A stretch of 64,000 nt of DNA from Acidiferrum sp963771295 (GCA_963771295.1 CAVYTB010000008.1:248001-312000), one strand, 5' to 3'; shown: positions 34,735 to 43,715, numbered from the stretch's first letter. Notes: generated from the sequence alone by a model not told the origin. Numbers and translations are program-made.

Positions 34735-35451
34735 ATGGCAATGAACAAAACAGCAATCGTTACGGGAGCGCAGCAAGGCATTGGTGCGGGAGTGGTCGAT
34801 GGCTTTCTGAAGAACGGCTATCGCGTCGTCGCAACGTCCCTTCGCGCCACCGAATCCTTGCGCTCTACCCCGGATTTACTGGTCCTCGACGGCGATATTC
34901 GCGATCAGGCGACCGCCGCGAAAAGCGTCGAAGCCGCGGTCACTCAATTTGGAACCGTCGATGTTCTGGTGAACAACGCCGGAATCTTCATAACTAAGCC
35001 CTTCACGGAATTCTCGACGGACGACTTCAACGCGCTCGTTTCCGTCAACCTTCTGGGATTCCTCCACATGACGCGGCTCGCGGTGAAGCAGATGCTCAAG
35101 CAACAATCGGGCTGCGTGATCTCCATCTCGGCCGCCCTCGCCGATAACCCCATCGCTGGTGTAAACGGCTCTGTTTCCATGATCACGAAAGGCGGCCTCA
35201 ACACCGTCATTCGCCATCTGGCGATTGAATACGCCAAGCAAGGCATCCGCTTCAATGCGGTTGCGCCGGGCGTCGTCGATACGCCACTGCACAAAGACAG
35301 TCCCAAAGAAGATCTCAAAACGCTGCAGCCGATGGGAAGCTTCGCCGAAGTCAGCGATATCGTCGACGCCGTTCTGTATTTGTCCAACGCACGGCAAGTC
35401 ACAGGCGAAGTTCTGCACGTGGATGGTGGCGCTCACGTCGGGCGCTGGTAG
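34735..35451 (+). CDS. SDR-family protein lacking the catalytic Tyr
   Basis: 238-residue Rossmann-fold protein with TGAQQGIGAGV and NNAG motifs, catalytic Ser about 132 (ISISAAL) and the C-terminal VDGGAH. Where YxxxK is expected the sequence reads SMITK (Ser148...Lys152), so the usual proton-donor Tyr is absent. The fold is otherwise intact, so it may bind a nucleotide without ordinary dehydrogenase activity or use another residue. GAGGG precedes the ATG at 34735. The downstream ECF sigma gene begins 31 bases later. Confidence 0.87.
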   Translation: MAMNKTAIVTGAQQGIGAGVVDGFLKNGYRVVATSLRATESLRSTPDLLVLDGDIRDQATAAKSVEAAVTQFGTVDVLVNNAGIFITKPFTEFSTDDFNALVSVNLLGFLHMTRLAVKQMLKQQSGCVISISAALADNPIAGVNGSVSMITKGGLNTVIRHLAIEYAKQGIRFNAVAPGVVDTPLHKDSPKEDLKTLQPMGSFAEVSDIVDAVLYLSNARQVTGEVLHVDGGAHVGRW

Positions 35452-35482
35452 CGCGGAGAACAAAAGAAGGGGAGGGGAAGTT

Positions 35483-36175
35483 ATGTTGGCATTCGAGTTT
35501 CAAACGAAGGAAAACGCAGCCAGAAGCCTGCCCCTGGCCACTGGTACTCAGGGCATAGGCGACGAACCTTCGCTGGTCGCTATGGCTAAGTCCGGACACA
35601 ACGAAGCCTTCGCAGAATTGTACAAGCGTCATCAGCGCAAATCCTATTGCACCGCCCTTCGCATCCTTCGCAATCCCCAGGATGCCGAAGATGTGGTGCA
35701 GCGCGCCTTTCAACGGGTACTCGTTAGCCTGCAAAGGTTCCGCGAAGATTCCACGTTCTCCACCTGGCTCACCCGCATCGTCATCAACGAATCATTGATG
35801 CACTTGCGCCGGCGCCGCGCACGGCAGTCGCTCCACGAAAACGGGGTGGATGCTGCTCAAGATGCTGCTCAAGATGATGCTGGCGCAGAGATTGCCGACG
35901 GCAGACCCTCACCAGAAGAAATCCTTTGCGAAAACGAACGCCGCGCCACAGTTCGGCAAGCCATTGCGGAGCTCCGCGAGAAGCTCAGAATCGTTGTGTT
36001 CCACAGGGAGTTTCAAGGCCTGAGCAGCGCCGAGACGGCTCAGCTTCTTGGCTTGACCGTGAGCGCTGTTAAGGCGCGCACATTTCACGCGCGCAGGTTT
36101 CTCAGGAAGCGTCTTGAACGAAACCTTAAAAGAACAAGCGCCCTCAGCAAGCCGCGACGATTAAAAGTATCCTAA
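35483..36175 (+). CDS. ECF-family RNA polymerase sigma factor (second)
   Basis: 230-residue sigma factor with region 2 (NPQDAEDVVQRAFQRVLVSLQRFREDSTFSTWLTRI) and region 4 (GLSSAETAQLLGLTVSAVKARTFHARRFLRKRLE). A ~30-residue N-terminal extension precedes it. It starts after GGAGGGG. No anti-sigma gene follows; the MOSC fusion starts 4 bases later, so a coupled oxidoreductase role is possible. It is distinct from the ECF pair at 11.3 kb. Confidence 0.9.
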   Translation: MLAFEFQTKENAARSLPLATGTQGIGDEPSLVAMAKSGHNEAFAELYKRHQRKSYCTALRILRNPQDAEDVVQRAFQRVLVSLQRFREDSTFSTWLTRIVINESLMHLRRRRARQSLHENGVDAAQDAAQDDAGAEIADGRPSPEEILCENERRATVRQAIAELREKLRIVVFHREFQGLSSAETAQLLGLTVSAVKARTFHARRFLRKRLERNLKRTSALSKPRRLKVS

Positions 36176-36179
36176 CGCT

Positions 36180-37943
36180 ATGGCTCGGCTGCTTTCAGTG
36201 AACGTTGGGCTTCCGCGCGACATCGCGTGGATTGGGCGCACGGTACATACCGGGGTCTGGAAGCAGCCGCTGTCCGGTCCCTGTCGTGTCGGCCGCTTGA
36301 ATCTCCAGGGAGACGGTCAAGGCGACTTGGCCGGGCATGGAGGCGAGCATCGAGCCGTCTTCGTTTATCAAATTGAATCTTATCGCTACTGGCAGCAGCG
36401 GTTGAACAGAACTGATTTCGTCAACGGTCAGTTTGGCGAGAACTTCACAGTCGAAGGGTTGCCCGACGATGTCGTTTGCATCGGCGACCGCTATCAAATC
36501 GGGACCGCGCTTTTCGAGGTCACTCAACCTCGCGTGACCTGCTTTCGCGTTGGCATCCGGATGAACGAACCCCGCATGGCGTCCTTGCTCACCTCCAGTG
36601 GCCGCCCGGGTTTCTATTTTCGCGTTCTCCGCGAAGGTGAAGTGGCGGCCGGCGACGAAATCGTGAAGGTGGGAGAAGCGGTAGAGCGTATGACCGTCGC
36701 CGAGATCAACGCGCTGCTGTATTTGCCCGATCACGCGCGCGATCGTCTGCAACTCGCCTTGCGCATCGAAGCGCTTTCGCAAGGATGGCGTAGCTCGTTT
36801 CAAGCGCTGCTCCAGAGTCAGCAAAACGGTGAAGAAACGGGAAACGCTGGACTGGCGCCTGCCGCGGCTGCTCATCCAGCCTCGTCAGGGTTTCAGTCGC
36901 TCGTCGTCGCCTCCATTGATCGCGAGTCCGCGGACGTTCTCTCGTTTTCCATGCAGCACGCTGACGGTCACCCGCTCGCCGCGGCTTTGCCAGGTCAATA
37001 CGTCGTCGTTCGTCTTAAGCCCAACGCCGGTGGCCCGGCGCTTTTTCGCAGCTACTCGCTCTCGGGTCCGCTCTCAACACAGCATTATCGAATTAGCGTG
37101 AAGATCGAGCCGAATGGCGCTGCTGGAAAGTACCTGAGCGAACATCTCCGCGTGGGCGACCGCCTCGACGTCAGCTCGCCGCGCGGAAGCTTTATTCTGC
37201 AGCCGGGAGAGCGACCGATTGTATTGCTCAGTGCCGGCATCGGCGCAACGCCAGTTCTGGCAATGCTGCACGCACTAGTTGCGGCAGCCTCCACACGTCA
37301 GATCATGTGGTTGCACACAGCCCGTGATGGACAGCATCATCCGTTTGCCGCCGAAGCAAGCCGCCTCATGCGCTCGCTAACAAATGGCCGCAGCTACGTC
37401 TGTTACACCAGGCCGGATTCAACCGACAAAATGGGTCAGGATTTCAACTCGATCGGTCGCTTCTCGCAATCGGCCTTCGGTGAACTCGGACTGCCACCAG
37501 ACGCTGATCTCTACCTTTGTGGACCAACGCCATTCATGGCCGACATGAAAAAGGCGCTCACGGCCTTGGGTGTCGCGCCCCAGCGCATTTACATCGAGAA
37601 CTTCATCGGCGGCGAGTCCATGACTCCTGGCGTGGTCGATGCAACCACGCGCCCTCCGCATATGCCCGCCGCCGACGCCAACACTGGCTCGCTGGTATCC
37701 TTCGCGCGTAGTGGCATTTCCGCGCACTGGGACGCGTCGCGCTACGCCAGCATCCTCGAAATGGCCGAGGCCTGCGATGTCCCGGTCCGCTGGGCCTGTC
37801 GAACCGGTGTTTGTCACAATTGCGAAAGCGGTTTGGTTTCAGGCGCAGTCGCTTACGATCCGCAGCCGCTCGACATTCCGGCCGACGGCAACGTTCTGGT
37901 TTGCTGCTCACAGCCACTCGGCGACGTCGTTGTCGATCTGTAA
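36180..37943 (+). CDS. MOSC - flavoreductase - [2Fe-2S] ferredoxin fusion
   Basis: 587-residue three-part redox protein. The MOSC/YiiM-like domain (about 1-215) has LNLQGDGQGDLAGHGGEHRA and RVTCFRVGIRM, with the Cys that in MOSC proteins can bind molybdenum or carry sulfur. It is followed by an FNR-type FAD/NAD(P)H module (RSYSLSG, AGIGATPVLAM, CGPTPFM; about 240-500). A C-terminal plant-type ferredoxin has CRTGVCHNC and a fourth Cys in VLVCCSQP. Such fusions are linked to reduction of N-hydroxylated compounds. It starts 4 bases after the sigma gene. Confidence 0.9.
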   Translation: MARLLSVNVGLPRDIAWIGRTVHTGVWKQPLSGPCRVGRLNLQGDGQGDLAGHGGEHRAVFVYQIESYRYWQQRLNRTDFVNGQFGENFTVEGLPDDVVCIGDRYQIGTALFEVTQPRVTCFRVGIRMNEPRMASLLTSSGRPGFYFRVLREGEVAAGDEIVKVGEAVERMTVAEINALLYLPDHARDRLQLALRIEALSQGWRSSFQALLQSQQNGEETGNAGLAPAAAAHPASSGFQSLVVASIDRESADVLSFSMQHADGHPLAAALPGQYVVVRLKPNAGGPALFRSYSLSGPLSTQHYRISVKIEPNGAAGKYLSEHLRVGDRLDVSSPRGSFILQPGERPIVLLSAGIGATPVLAMLHALVAAASTRQIMWLHTARDGQHHPFAAEASRLMRSLTNGRSYVCYTRPDSTDKMGQDFNSIGRFSQSAFGELGLPPDADLYLCGPTPFMADMKKALTALGVAPQRIYIENFIGGESMTPGVVDATTRPPHMPAADANTGSLVSFARSGISAHWDASRYASILEMAEACDVPVRWACRTGVCHNCESGLVSGAVAYDPQPLDIPADGNVLVCCSQPLGDVVVDL

Positions 37944-38091
37944 ACCAGCGAGCTAACTACCTGCACGATCACGCCGACCTCCAGATATTCTCCTGCTATC
38001 GAATGGCTTCCGTTATTTTCGCTGAAATCCCAGCGACGCGCACAACTCGCGGTGCTATACTCCCCGCAATTTGCCGGAAATCGGAGGCCCT

Positions 38092-39093
38092 GTGGACCGG
38101 CTCGGTGCGTTTCTCTTAGTGTGTGTGTCTTGCCTGATCACTCCCTTCGGCAGTTTTGCCCAAAGGCCCGTCACTCTTGCCGGCTACGTCTACTGCGAAG
38201 AGAAATCCCACCTGCCGCAACTTGTGCTCGTTGATTTGCGAGCCGCCGATCAGGCGCAACTCGCCAGCGTCGCCACCGCCGACGACGGGCAGTTCCGCTT
38301 CGATGGATTGAAGCATGCCATCTACACTCTGAGCGTCAATGAGCCAGGGTTTGAGCCTGTCGCCATTACCGTGGATCTCTCGGACGCCTCACAAAAAGAT
38401 ATTGCCATCTGCCTGAAGCGCAGCGCCAAAGTCCAGGATTCACCCAAATCCAGCACCATCTCCACCCATGAACTCTCTATGCCTGCAAAAGCGCGCGATC
38501 TCATGGAGTCCGGCAAGAAAAAACTCTACCAGGACAAAAATTCCGCAGCGGGACTGAACGACTTCCAGCAGGCCATCTCGCTCGCGCCCGGCTACTACGA
38601 AGCCCACTATCAGTTGGCTATGGCTTATCTTTCCCTGGGAAATGCCCACGAAGCCGAAAAAAGCTTCAGGACTTCCATCAAAGTGAGCGACGACAAATAC
38701 GGCGAAGCCGACGTCAGACTCGGCGCAATCCTGCTGGATCAGGGCAACTGTACCGAAGGTGTGAACGTCATCCGCCGCGGTCTTCAGCTAAGTCCCAACT
38801 TTTGGCTTGGCCATTACGAATTCGGCCGCGCATTGTTGAACCAGAATCACATTCGCGAGGCGCAAGATTCCGCGGAACATGCCCGCCTGCTCGCGCCCGG
38901 CACCGCCATCGTCTACCGCCTCCTTGCTAACATTCATCTGCAGCAAAAGGACTATCCATCGCTGTTGCAGGACATAGACGAATATCTGACTCTCGATCCC
39001 GACAGCCCCGCGGGGCTCCGCGCCAGGCAACTCCGCGATCAAATTACGCAGAAGATGGCCGCCGACAATCCAACCGCTGCCGCCAAGCCCTGA
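38092..39093 (+). CDS. Secreted TPR protein with carboxypeptidase-like N-terminal domain
   Basis: 333 residues. A signal peptide (LGAFLLVCVSCLITPFGSFAQ) is followed by a CarboxypepD-regulatory-like domain (VTLAGYVYCEEKSHLPQLV ... SVNEPGFEPVAI, about 25-115). About five TPR units then begin near residue 135 (AAGLNDFQQAISLAPGYYEAHYQLAMAYLSLG and later repeats). The GTG at 38092 is preferred because GGAGG lies 4 bases upstream. Likely a periplasmic assembly or scaffold protein. Confidence 0.85.
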   Translation: MDRLGAFLLVCVSCLITPFGSFAQRPVTLAGYVYCEEKSHLPQLVLVDLRAADQAQLASVATADDGQFRFDGLKHAIYTLSVNEPGFEPVAITVDLSDASQKDIAICLKRSAKVQDSPKSSTISTHELSMPAKARDLMESGKKKLYQDKNSAAGLNDFQQAISLAPGYYEAHYQLAMAYLSLGNAHEAEKSFRTSIKVSDDKYGEADVRLGAILLDQGNCTEGVNVIRRGLQLSPNFWLGHYEFGRALLNQNHIREAQDSAEHARLLAPGTAIVYRLLANIHLQQKDYPSLLQDIDEYLTLDPDSPAGLRARQLRDQITQKMAADNPTAAAKP

Positions 39094-39238
39094 TCTTTCG
39101 GCTCGCTGCCTCGCGTATCTTGGCACATTCCATTCGCCAAATTTCCTGATCGTCCATTCCACTCAATCCAGTAGAATAGCGCGCGGAGAGTTGTTCATGC
39201 CAAGGCGTCTGCATGAGGACGTCTGTGTGCTAGCACTT

Positions 39239-39278
39239 GTCATTCCGACGGCGTCCGCGGAGTGAGGAATCTCTCTTT
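39239..39278 (+). repeat. GTCATTCCGA-family repeat, single arm
   Basis: GTCATTCCGACGGCGTCC followed by GCGGAGTGAGGAATCTCTC, a close match to 23266-23306. It ends just before the TRIC gene start at 39300. Confidence 0.65.
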
Positions 39279-39299
39279 CTTGGGCTTCCGCAACAACCA

Positions 39300-39932
39300 A
39301 TGCCTAACAAACGCACCATGCAAACAAGCCGAACGGTGCCACCGGAAACCGACACGCTCTTCTTCGGCATTGAAGGCGCCATGGCTGCTATCAGCGGAAA
39401 TCTCGATCTTCTGGGCCTGCTGGTCCTGGCGTGCGCCACTGCATTTGGCGGCGGCATCCTTCGCGATCTTTTGATCGGCGACATTCCGCCAGCTTCGCTC
39501 CGCGATTGGCGATACGTGGCGGTAGCCGTTGCCGGCGGCGCCTGCGTCTTTTTTCTGCACCGCCAGGTAGAAGGCACGCCCGGTTGGCTAATGACCGTTG
39601 TAGACGCGGCCGGCTTATCGCTGTTCGCGGTTGCCGGAACTGAGAAAGCCCTGCAGTTCAAAATGCATCCATTTATCGCCGCACTCATGGGCATGATCAC
39701 CGGAGTCGGTGGCGGTGTTGTCCGCGATGTCTTGCTCGCGCAAGTGCCGCGGGTTCTTCGAGCGGACGTCTATGCCACCGCGGCACTGGCCGGCGCCGTC
39801 ATCATGCTCGTAGCCAGAAAACTTCGTTTTTCTCCCACCTGGGCCGCGGTACTCGGCGGAACCGCTTGCTTTCTTTTTCGCATGATTAGCGTTTGGCGCC
39901 ACTGGAATTTGCCAAAAGTCGGCGCGGGTTAG
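39300..39932 (+). CDS. TRIC cation channel family / YadS (UPF0126) membrane protein
   Basis: 210 residues with about seven hydrophobic segments arranged as two repeats. The repeat signatures FGIEGAMAAISGNLDLLGLLVLA ... GGGILRDLLIGDIPPA and AGTEKALQFKMHPFIAALMGMITGVGGGVVRDVL contain the conserved glycine-rich turns of TRIC/UPF0126 proteins. Bacterial members are trimeric cation channels. The ATG at 39300 is preferred; upstream sequence is a repeat. Confidence 0.9.
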   Translation: MPNKRTMQTSRTVPPETDTLFFGIEGAMAAISGNLDLLGLLVLACATAFGGGILRDLLIGDIPPASLRDWRYVAVAVAGGACVFFLHRQVEGTPGWLMTVVDAAGLSLFAVAGTEKALQFKMHPFIAALMGMITGVGGGVVRDVLLAQVPRVLRADVYATAALAGAVIMLVARKLRFSPTWAAVLGGTACFLFRMISVWRHWNLPKVGAG

Positions 39933-39981
39933 CTTCAATGAGCGCTTTCCACATTAACGGAATTGAACCTGTTCCGTAAGC

Positions 39982-40178
39982 TCACAGCGACCCATCGACA
40001 CTCACCGCGGGATCGTGTGGAGGCGCCCTTTCGCGGGCACGGCCCACTCGCGAATCGTCACGTTTAATTCGTCCGCTTCCTTCGGCGTGGCCGGGGGACG
40101 ATGCCCGGGAAGCGCAACGGCAAGAACCTCTCCGATAAAAAGGATCCCGACGAGCAGGAAAAACGTTTTTGCGCGCAT
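39982..40178 (-). pseudogene. Remnant of a virginiamycin-B-lyase-like (Vgb) secreted protein
   Basis: Read on the minus strand, a signal-like segment (AKTFFLLVGILFIGEVLAVALPG) is followed by VTIREWAVPAKG, typical of the first Vgb blade. The frame then breaks near 40020; in the next frame the sequence continues PHDPAVSVDGSL and stops at a TGA at 39982-39984, where Trp is expected. GAGGAG precedes the ATG at 40178. Only the 5' end of the propeller gene is left. Confidence 0.65.
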
Positions 40179-40325
40179 ACCAAACTCCTCAGCCACAGCA
40201 CACGCCAATCCCCGCCCGCTATCTCACCTGCTACATTGGACGTACCCCGAACCCCCGCAGATACAACGAATATGGCGCCCACGAGACCTGCTACCATACC
40301 GTACGCGAAGGAGCGAACCGCAAAC

Positions 40326-42425
40326 GTGGACTCGACACGCACCATCGTCTTGGCGCTATTTCCGGCGAACGAGCGCGGCAATATGTCGCTGCTCGGCTTG
40401 GCGGAACGCGCCGGCTCCTTTACTGACGCAAACACTCTCCGCACTCGCCTCGACGCCTTTGTGGAATTGTTCAACTGGCTGCGTGTTTCCGACCGCCGCA
40501 TTCCTGAGCCCTTGCCCCGCGATCCGCAATCCCGCAAACGCAGCGCCCCGCAATGGAAGCGCGAACGCGTTTGGCTTTCCGTGTTGGAAGCTTCGCCGCA
40601 AGTGCTCGAACGATACCGCGCCGCCATGGCCGCAATCCTCGACGAAACGGATGCCGTGGCGCTCTTCGCGGAATCCGGCTTGCCGAACGACCGCGGCTTG
40701 GTTCCCGAAACGATTGACCGCCTCTTCCGTATCGTTCTGCCGGCGCCGCGCGAAGAGACGGATCTGGCTCGCTTGTTCCTCCGGCTGTTTCCCACGCAAA
40801 AAGAAGTCGACCGCTTTTTTGGCTTGCCTTCGGAGCTCTTCGATCGCATCACTCTTCTGGCATCTCCCGATGACGGTTCCCCATTGTGGGACAGGCCTCT
40901 CGCGGCGCTGCTCGACGCTTTCTGCTTGCTCGGCGCGCGCGTGCAAGGATTGGGACTCTCCGAGAAATTGCGCACTCGAAGCCAGTGCGCACGGGTGCAA
41001 CAGTCCCCTTTTTACCGCTTGCCACGTACAGGCGATGCGTTAGTCGAGGCGGTGCGCAAAAATGAAGATGTGCCGGCAGCCGCGATGCTTTGGAAATCGA
41101 CAGTAGGCGAATGTCGCGCCGAACTCGCGAGCATCGTCGATCACCTCAATACGCGTGGCGTCAACCTCGACATCGTTTACGCGCTCGACGTCATCGAAAA
41201 AAGCCTCACGCGCATGGAAATTATTTCAGGCTTGTTGGTGGCTCAGCCTGGCCAGCCCAAGTTGCTCACAGCGCAGCGCCTGATGAAGGAAGTGATTCGC
41301 GGGCGTGTCGGCGATCGCAGCCTCGTGAATCTCGCGCAAAACAGTTTTCGCCTGCTCGCTCGCAAAATCATCGAGTGGGCCGGCAAAACAGGCGAACATT
41401 ACATCACCTCGAACCGCGATGAGTACGCGCAAATGTGGAAAGCCGCGCTCGGTGGCGGATTGCTCACCGTCGGAACCGCGGCTATCAAATTGATGGTGAC
41501 GCACCAAGGCCTGCCGCCATTTGTCGAAGGCTTTCTCGCCGGCCTCAATTACGCCGTCAGCTTTGTCCTCATGCAAAACTTTCACCTCGCCCTCGCCACC
41601 AAGCAACCCTCCATGACCGGTGCAACCCTGGCTCGCATCATTCATCACTGTCGCGATGCCTCGAAAAGCGACGAGCTGGCCGACTACGTCGCGCGCATCA
41701 CCCGTTCCCAGCTCGCCGCCGCGCTTGGCAACATCGTCGCGGTCGGCGCTGGCGCGATTGTCTTCAGCATGCTCTGGAAGTGGGCAACGGGCGTCCCTTT
41801 CCTTTCCGTCGAAACTGCGGAGTACGCAGTGACCTCCCTTAACCCTTTGCACAGCGGAACGATTTTCTACGCCATGCTCACCGGCGTCATTCTGTGGCTC
41901 TCCAGCCTCGCGGGTGGCTGGATTGAAAACTGGGCGGTCTATCACCAGCTTCCCCGCGCCATTGAAGAGCACCGCCTCGGCACCGCCGTCAGCCCGGAGA
42001 CGCTCACCAGAATTTCCGAATCTCTCTCGCGAAATATTGCCGGCTGGGGTGGCTCCATTGTTCTCGGATTCATGCTGGGCATGACGCCCGTCGTGGGCCA
42101 CTTCTTCGGCGTGCCGCTTGATGTGCGCCACGTTACGCTCTCCACAGGCACGCTGGCCCTTGGCCTAACCTCGCGTGGCCCGGAAGTGTTAGGGCGCGGC
42201 GCGTTGCTTTGGGCCGCGCTGGGAATTGCCGTGACGTTTGTGTTGAATCTAGGGGTCAGTTTTTACCTGGCACTAAGACTTGCCTTGCGCGCCCAGGATG
42301 TTTCCCCGCAGGATCATCTCGCAATCTTGCGCACTCTCTGGCACCACTTCCGCGCATCGCCCGCAGAGTTCTTCCTCCCGCTAAAACAAGAAGCCACCTC
42401 TCCAATCGTAACGTCACCCGAGTAG
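40326..42425 (+). CDS. Gcr-type 'site-specific recombinase' family membrane protein
   Basis: About 699 residues. The soluble N-terminal half (to about 370) is helical, with ERGNMSLLGLAERAG and LPAPREETDLARLFLRLFP. The second half has several membrane segments (GGGLLTVGTAAIKLMVT, LEGFLAGLNYAVSFVLMQ-type, YAMLTGVILWLSSLAGGWI, GGSIVLGFMLGMTPVVG, LLWAALGIAVTFVLNLGVSFYLALRLAL). This matches the family named after Neisseria gonorrhoeae Gcr. The membrane topology makes a recombinase role doubtful. A GTG at 40326 with AAGGAG upstream is chosen; start uncertain. Confidence 0.8.
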   Translation: MDSTRTIVLALFPANERGNMSLLGLAERAGSFTDANTLRTRLDAFVELFNWLRVSDRRIPEPLPRDPQSRKRSAPQWKRERVWLSVLEASPQVLERYRAAMAAILDETDAVALFAESGLPNDRGLVPETIDRLFRIVLPAPREETDLARLFLRLFPTQKEVDRFFGLPSELFDRITLLASPDDGSPLWDRPLAALLDAFCLLGARVQGLGLSEKLRTRSQCARVQQSPFYRLPRTGDALVEAVRKNEDVPAAAMLWKSTVGECRAELASIVDHLNTRGVNLDIVYALDVIEKSLTRMEIISGLLVAQPGQPKLLTAQRLMKEVIRGRVGDRSLVNLAQNSFRLLARKIIEWAGKTGEHYITSNRDEYAQMWKAALGGGLLTVGTAAIKLMVTHQGLPPFVEGFLAGLNYAVSFVLMQNFHLALATKQPSMTGATLARIIHHCRDASKSDELADYVARITRSQLAAALGNIVAVGAGAIVFSMLWKWATGVPFLSVETAEYAVTSLNPLHSGTIFYAMLTGVILWLSSLAGGWIENWAVYHQLPRAIEEHRLGTAVSPETLTRISESLSRNIAGWGGSIVLGFMLGMTPVVGHFFGVPLDVRHVTLSTGTLALGLTSRGPEVLGRGALLWAALGIAVTFVLNLGVSFYLALRLALRAQDVSPQDHLAILRTLWHHFRASPAEFFLPLKQEATSPIVTSPE

Positions 42426-42565
42426 TGCCGGCTCTACGCCGCCATCTGTTGTTTTGTAGTGGCCAACCTTCAGGGTGGTTGCCGGTGCACCCTTGTGACT
42501 TTCAAGGGTGCGGGTTTTGATTTTCTTCTTCGCCCGTTCTCGAAGGCCCAACTCGCACGTTTCCT

Positions 42566-43102
42566 CTACAAAACCTTTTCAAACATCATCACCGCCGAAA
42601 TCACATTTCCATCCACGTAGCTCTTGTGCGCATCTGCCGTCAGAATCAACTTGCTTGCCTCCAACGTCACGTGCCGCACGATGTCGGTGCCGGTCCATGC
42701 CTGATTCCACGTAACATCCAGATGGCAAGTCAGCGCCTTGCCGTCGAATGTGTACGTTCCCGCGTATGCGATCATTGTCTTGAACAGGTCAGCGCGCTGC
42801 TGCTCCGTCATCTTTTCCGGCTCCGGCGGCGCTGCCCTCTGCTCCTTCACCACCAGCATCATCATTCGCCCGTCGCTCCCGAACTGAATAAATCCCAATG
42901 GCGCTTTTCCAAATGTATCTTGCGCTTCTCCCGTGGCAACATTGGTTCGAGTGAACCGAACAAGCCGCCACGTTCCAGTAAGCTGTTCATTCGCAGGTGC
43001 TGGCGTGAGCTTCGCAGCGCCTGCGCGGAGTGCCATGGGGGACGGGAATTCAGCGAAGACCGCGAACACACCCAGCGCCATCATGCCTAAAACTGCTTTC
43101 AT
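42566..43102 (-). CDS. Secreted lipocalin-like protein
   Basis: 178 residues. A signal peptide (MKAVLGMMALGVFAVFAEF) precedes a lipocalin-like domain: LTGTWRLVRFTRTN, GFIQFGSDGRMMMLV, AYAGTYTFDGKALTCHLDVTWNQAWTGT and a C-terminal strand. This fits the lipocalin-like family found in many secreted proteins of unknown ligand. GGAGGG lies before the ATG at 43102. Confidence 0.82.
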   Translation of the reverse strand: MKAVLGMMALGVFAVFAEFPSPMALRAGAAKLTPAPANEQLTGTWRLVRFTRTNVATGEAQDTFGKAPLGFIQFGSDGRMMMLVVKEQRAAPPEPEKMTEQQRADLFKTMIAYAGTYTFDGKALTCHLDVTWNQAWTGTDIVRHVTLEASKLILTADAHKSYVDGNVISAVMMFEKVL

Positions 43103-43211
43103 GTTCCGTCCCTCCACGCCGCATCATACGCTCCGCAATTATTTCCGGGTAGACGCCTTCGAGAGGCCGTCGCCTCACAGCTAGCGGAACGAGTAATCGG
43201 CTATTCTTGTA

Positions 43212-43246
43212 GTCTTAAATGTAACGCTGGCTTTTATGCCAGCCCC
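43212..43246 (+). repeat. CTTAAATGT-hairpin repeat
   Basis: GTCTTAAATGTAACGCTGGC followed by TTTTATGCCAGCCCC. GCTGGC and GCCAGC pair around TTTTAT. Family shared with 23077, 45111 and 51632. Confidence 0.65.
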
Positions 43247-43315
43247 GGTTTTCCCGCCCGCACTTCTATGACCTTCGCCAGACGCCTAGGTTCGGCCACG
43301 CGCCGGGCGAAAGCC

Positions 43316-43654
43316 TCAGCGCAAATCCCGCGCGCGCTGAAAATATTTCGACGTCGGCGGACCCAGTAGCACGTATCCGATCACCAACAGCAGCACGACA
43401 TGCGGCATTTCGTCCGCCAGCGAATTCAGCCCGCCCACCACCACGTGAAGCGCCAGCCACGCCAGAATCACCCAGCGAGCCCATCCCGTTCCTCGCAGCA
43501 AGAACACGCCCGCCACCACCGCCACTACTCCTACCAAAACGATGGCGATCATCCAACGATCGAGCGTGCCTGTCCACAAATGATAGGTTGTGCTGCCAAT
43601 CCCGACGACGATGAACAGCCAACCCACGAATGTCACCTGAAATGGACGTGTCAT
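43316..43654 (-). CDS. Small multi-pass membrane protein, 112 aa
   Basis: Four hydrophobic segments (VTFVGWLFIVVGIGSTTYHLW, WMIAIVLVGVVAVVAGVFLL, WARWVILAWLALHVVVG, HVVLLLVIGYVLLG) and a short basic tail. Topology is plausible for an inner-membrane protein; no family recognised. It is encoded on the minus strand next to the lipocalin-like gene. Confidence 0.72.
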   Translation of the reverse strand: MTRPFQVTFVGWLFIVVGIGSTTYHLWTGTLDRWMIAIVLVGVVAVVAGVFLLRGTGWARWVILAWLALHVVVGGLNSLADEMPHVVLLLVIGYVLLGPPTSKYFQRARDLR

Positions 43655-43671
43655 GGACTCAACTCTTGTAG

Positions 43672-43687
43672 CGGCGGCTTTACGCCG
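43672..43687 (+). repeat. CTTTA-loop hairpin
   Basis: CGGCG and CGCCG pair around a GCTTTA loop in the gap between the small membrane gene and the IPT lipoprotein gene. Confidence 0.45.
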
Positions 43688-43715
43688 TCACATCCCTCCA
43701 GACACCGCCGCGTTC

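Noticed and set aside
9982..40000. TGA read as Trp (alternative code), because TGA stands at expected Trp positions at 10235 and 39982
   Set aside because: TGA is the normal stop of many intact genes here (for example moaE-type and sigma genes), and both sites lie in genes that are also frameshifted.
41226..42131. 301-codon minus-strand open frame
   Set aside because: Antisense to the membrane half of the Gcr-like gene; His/Gly/Arg-rich without domain.
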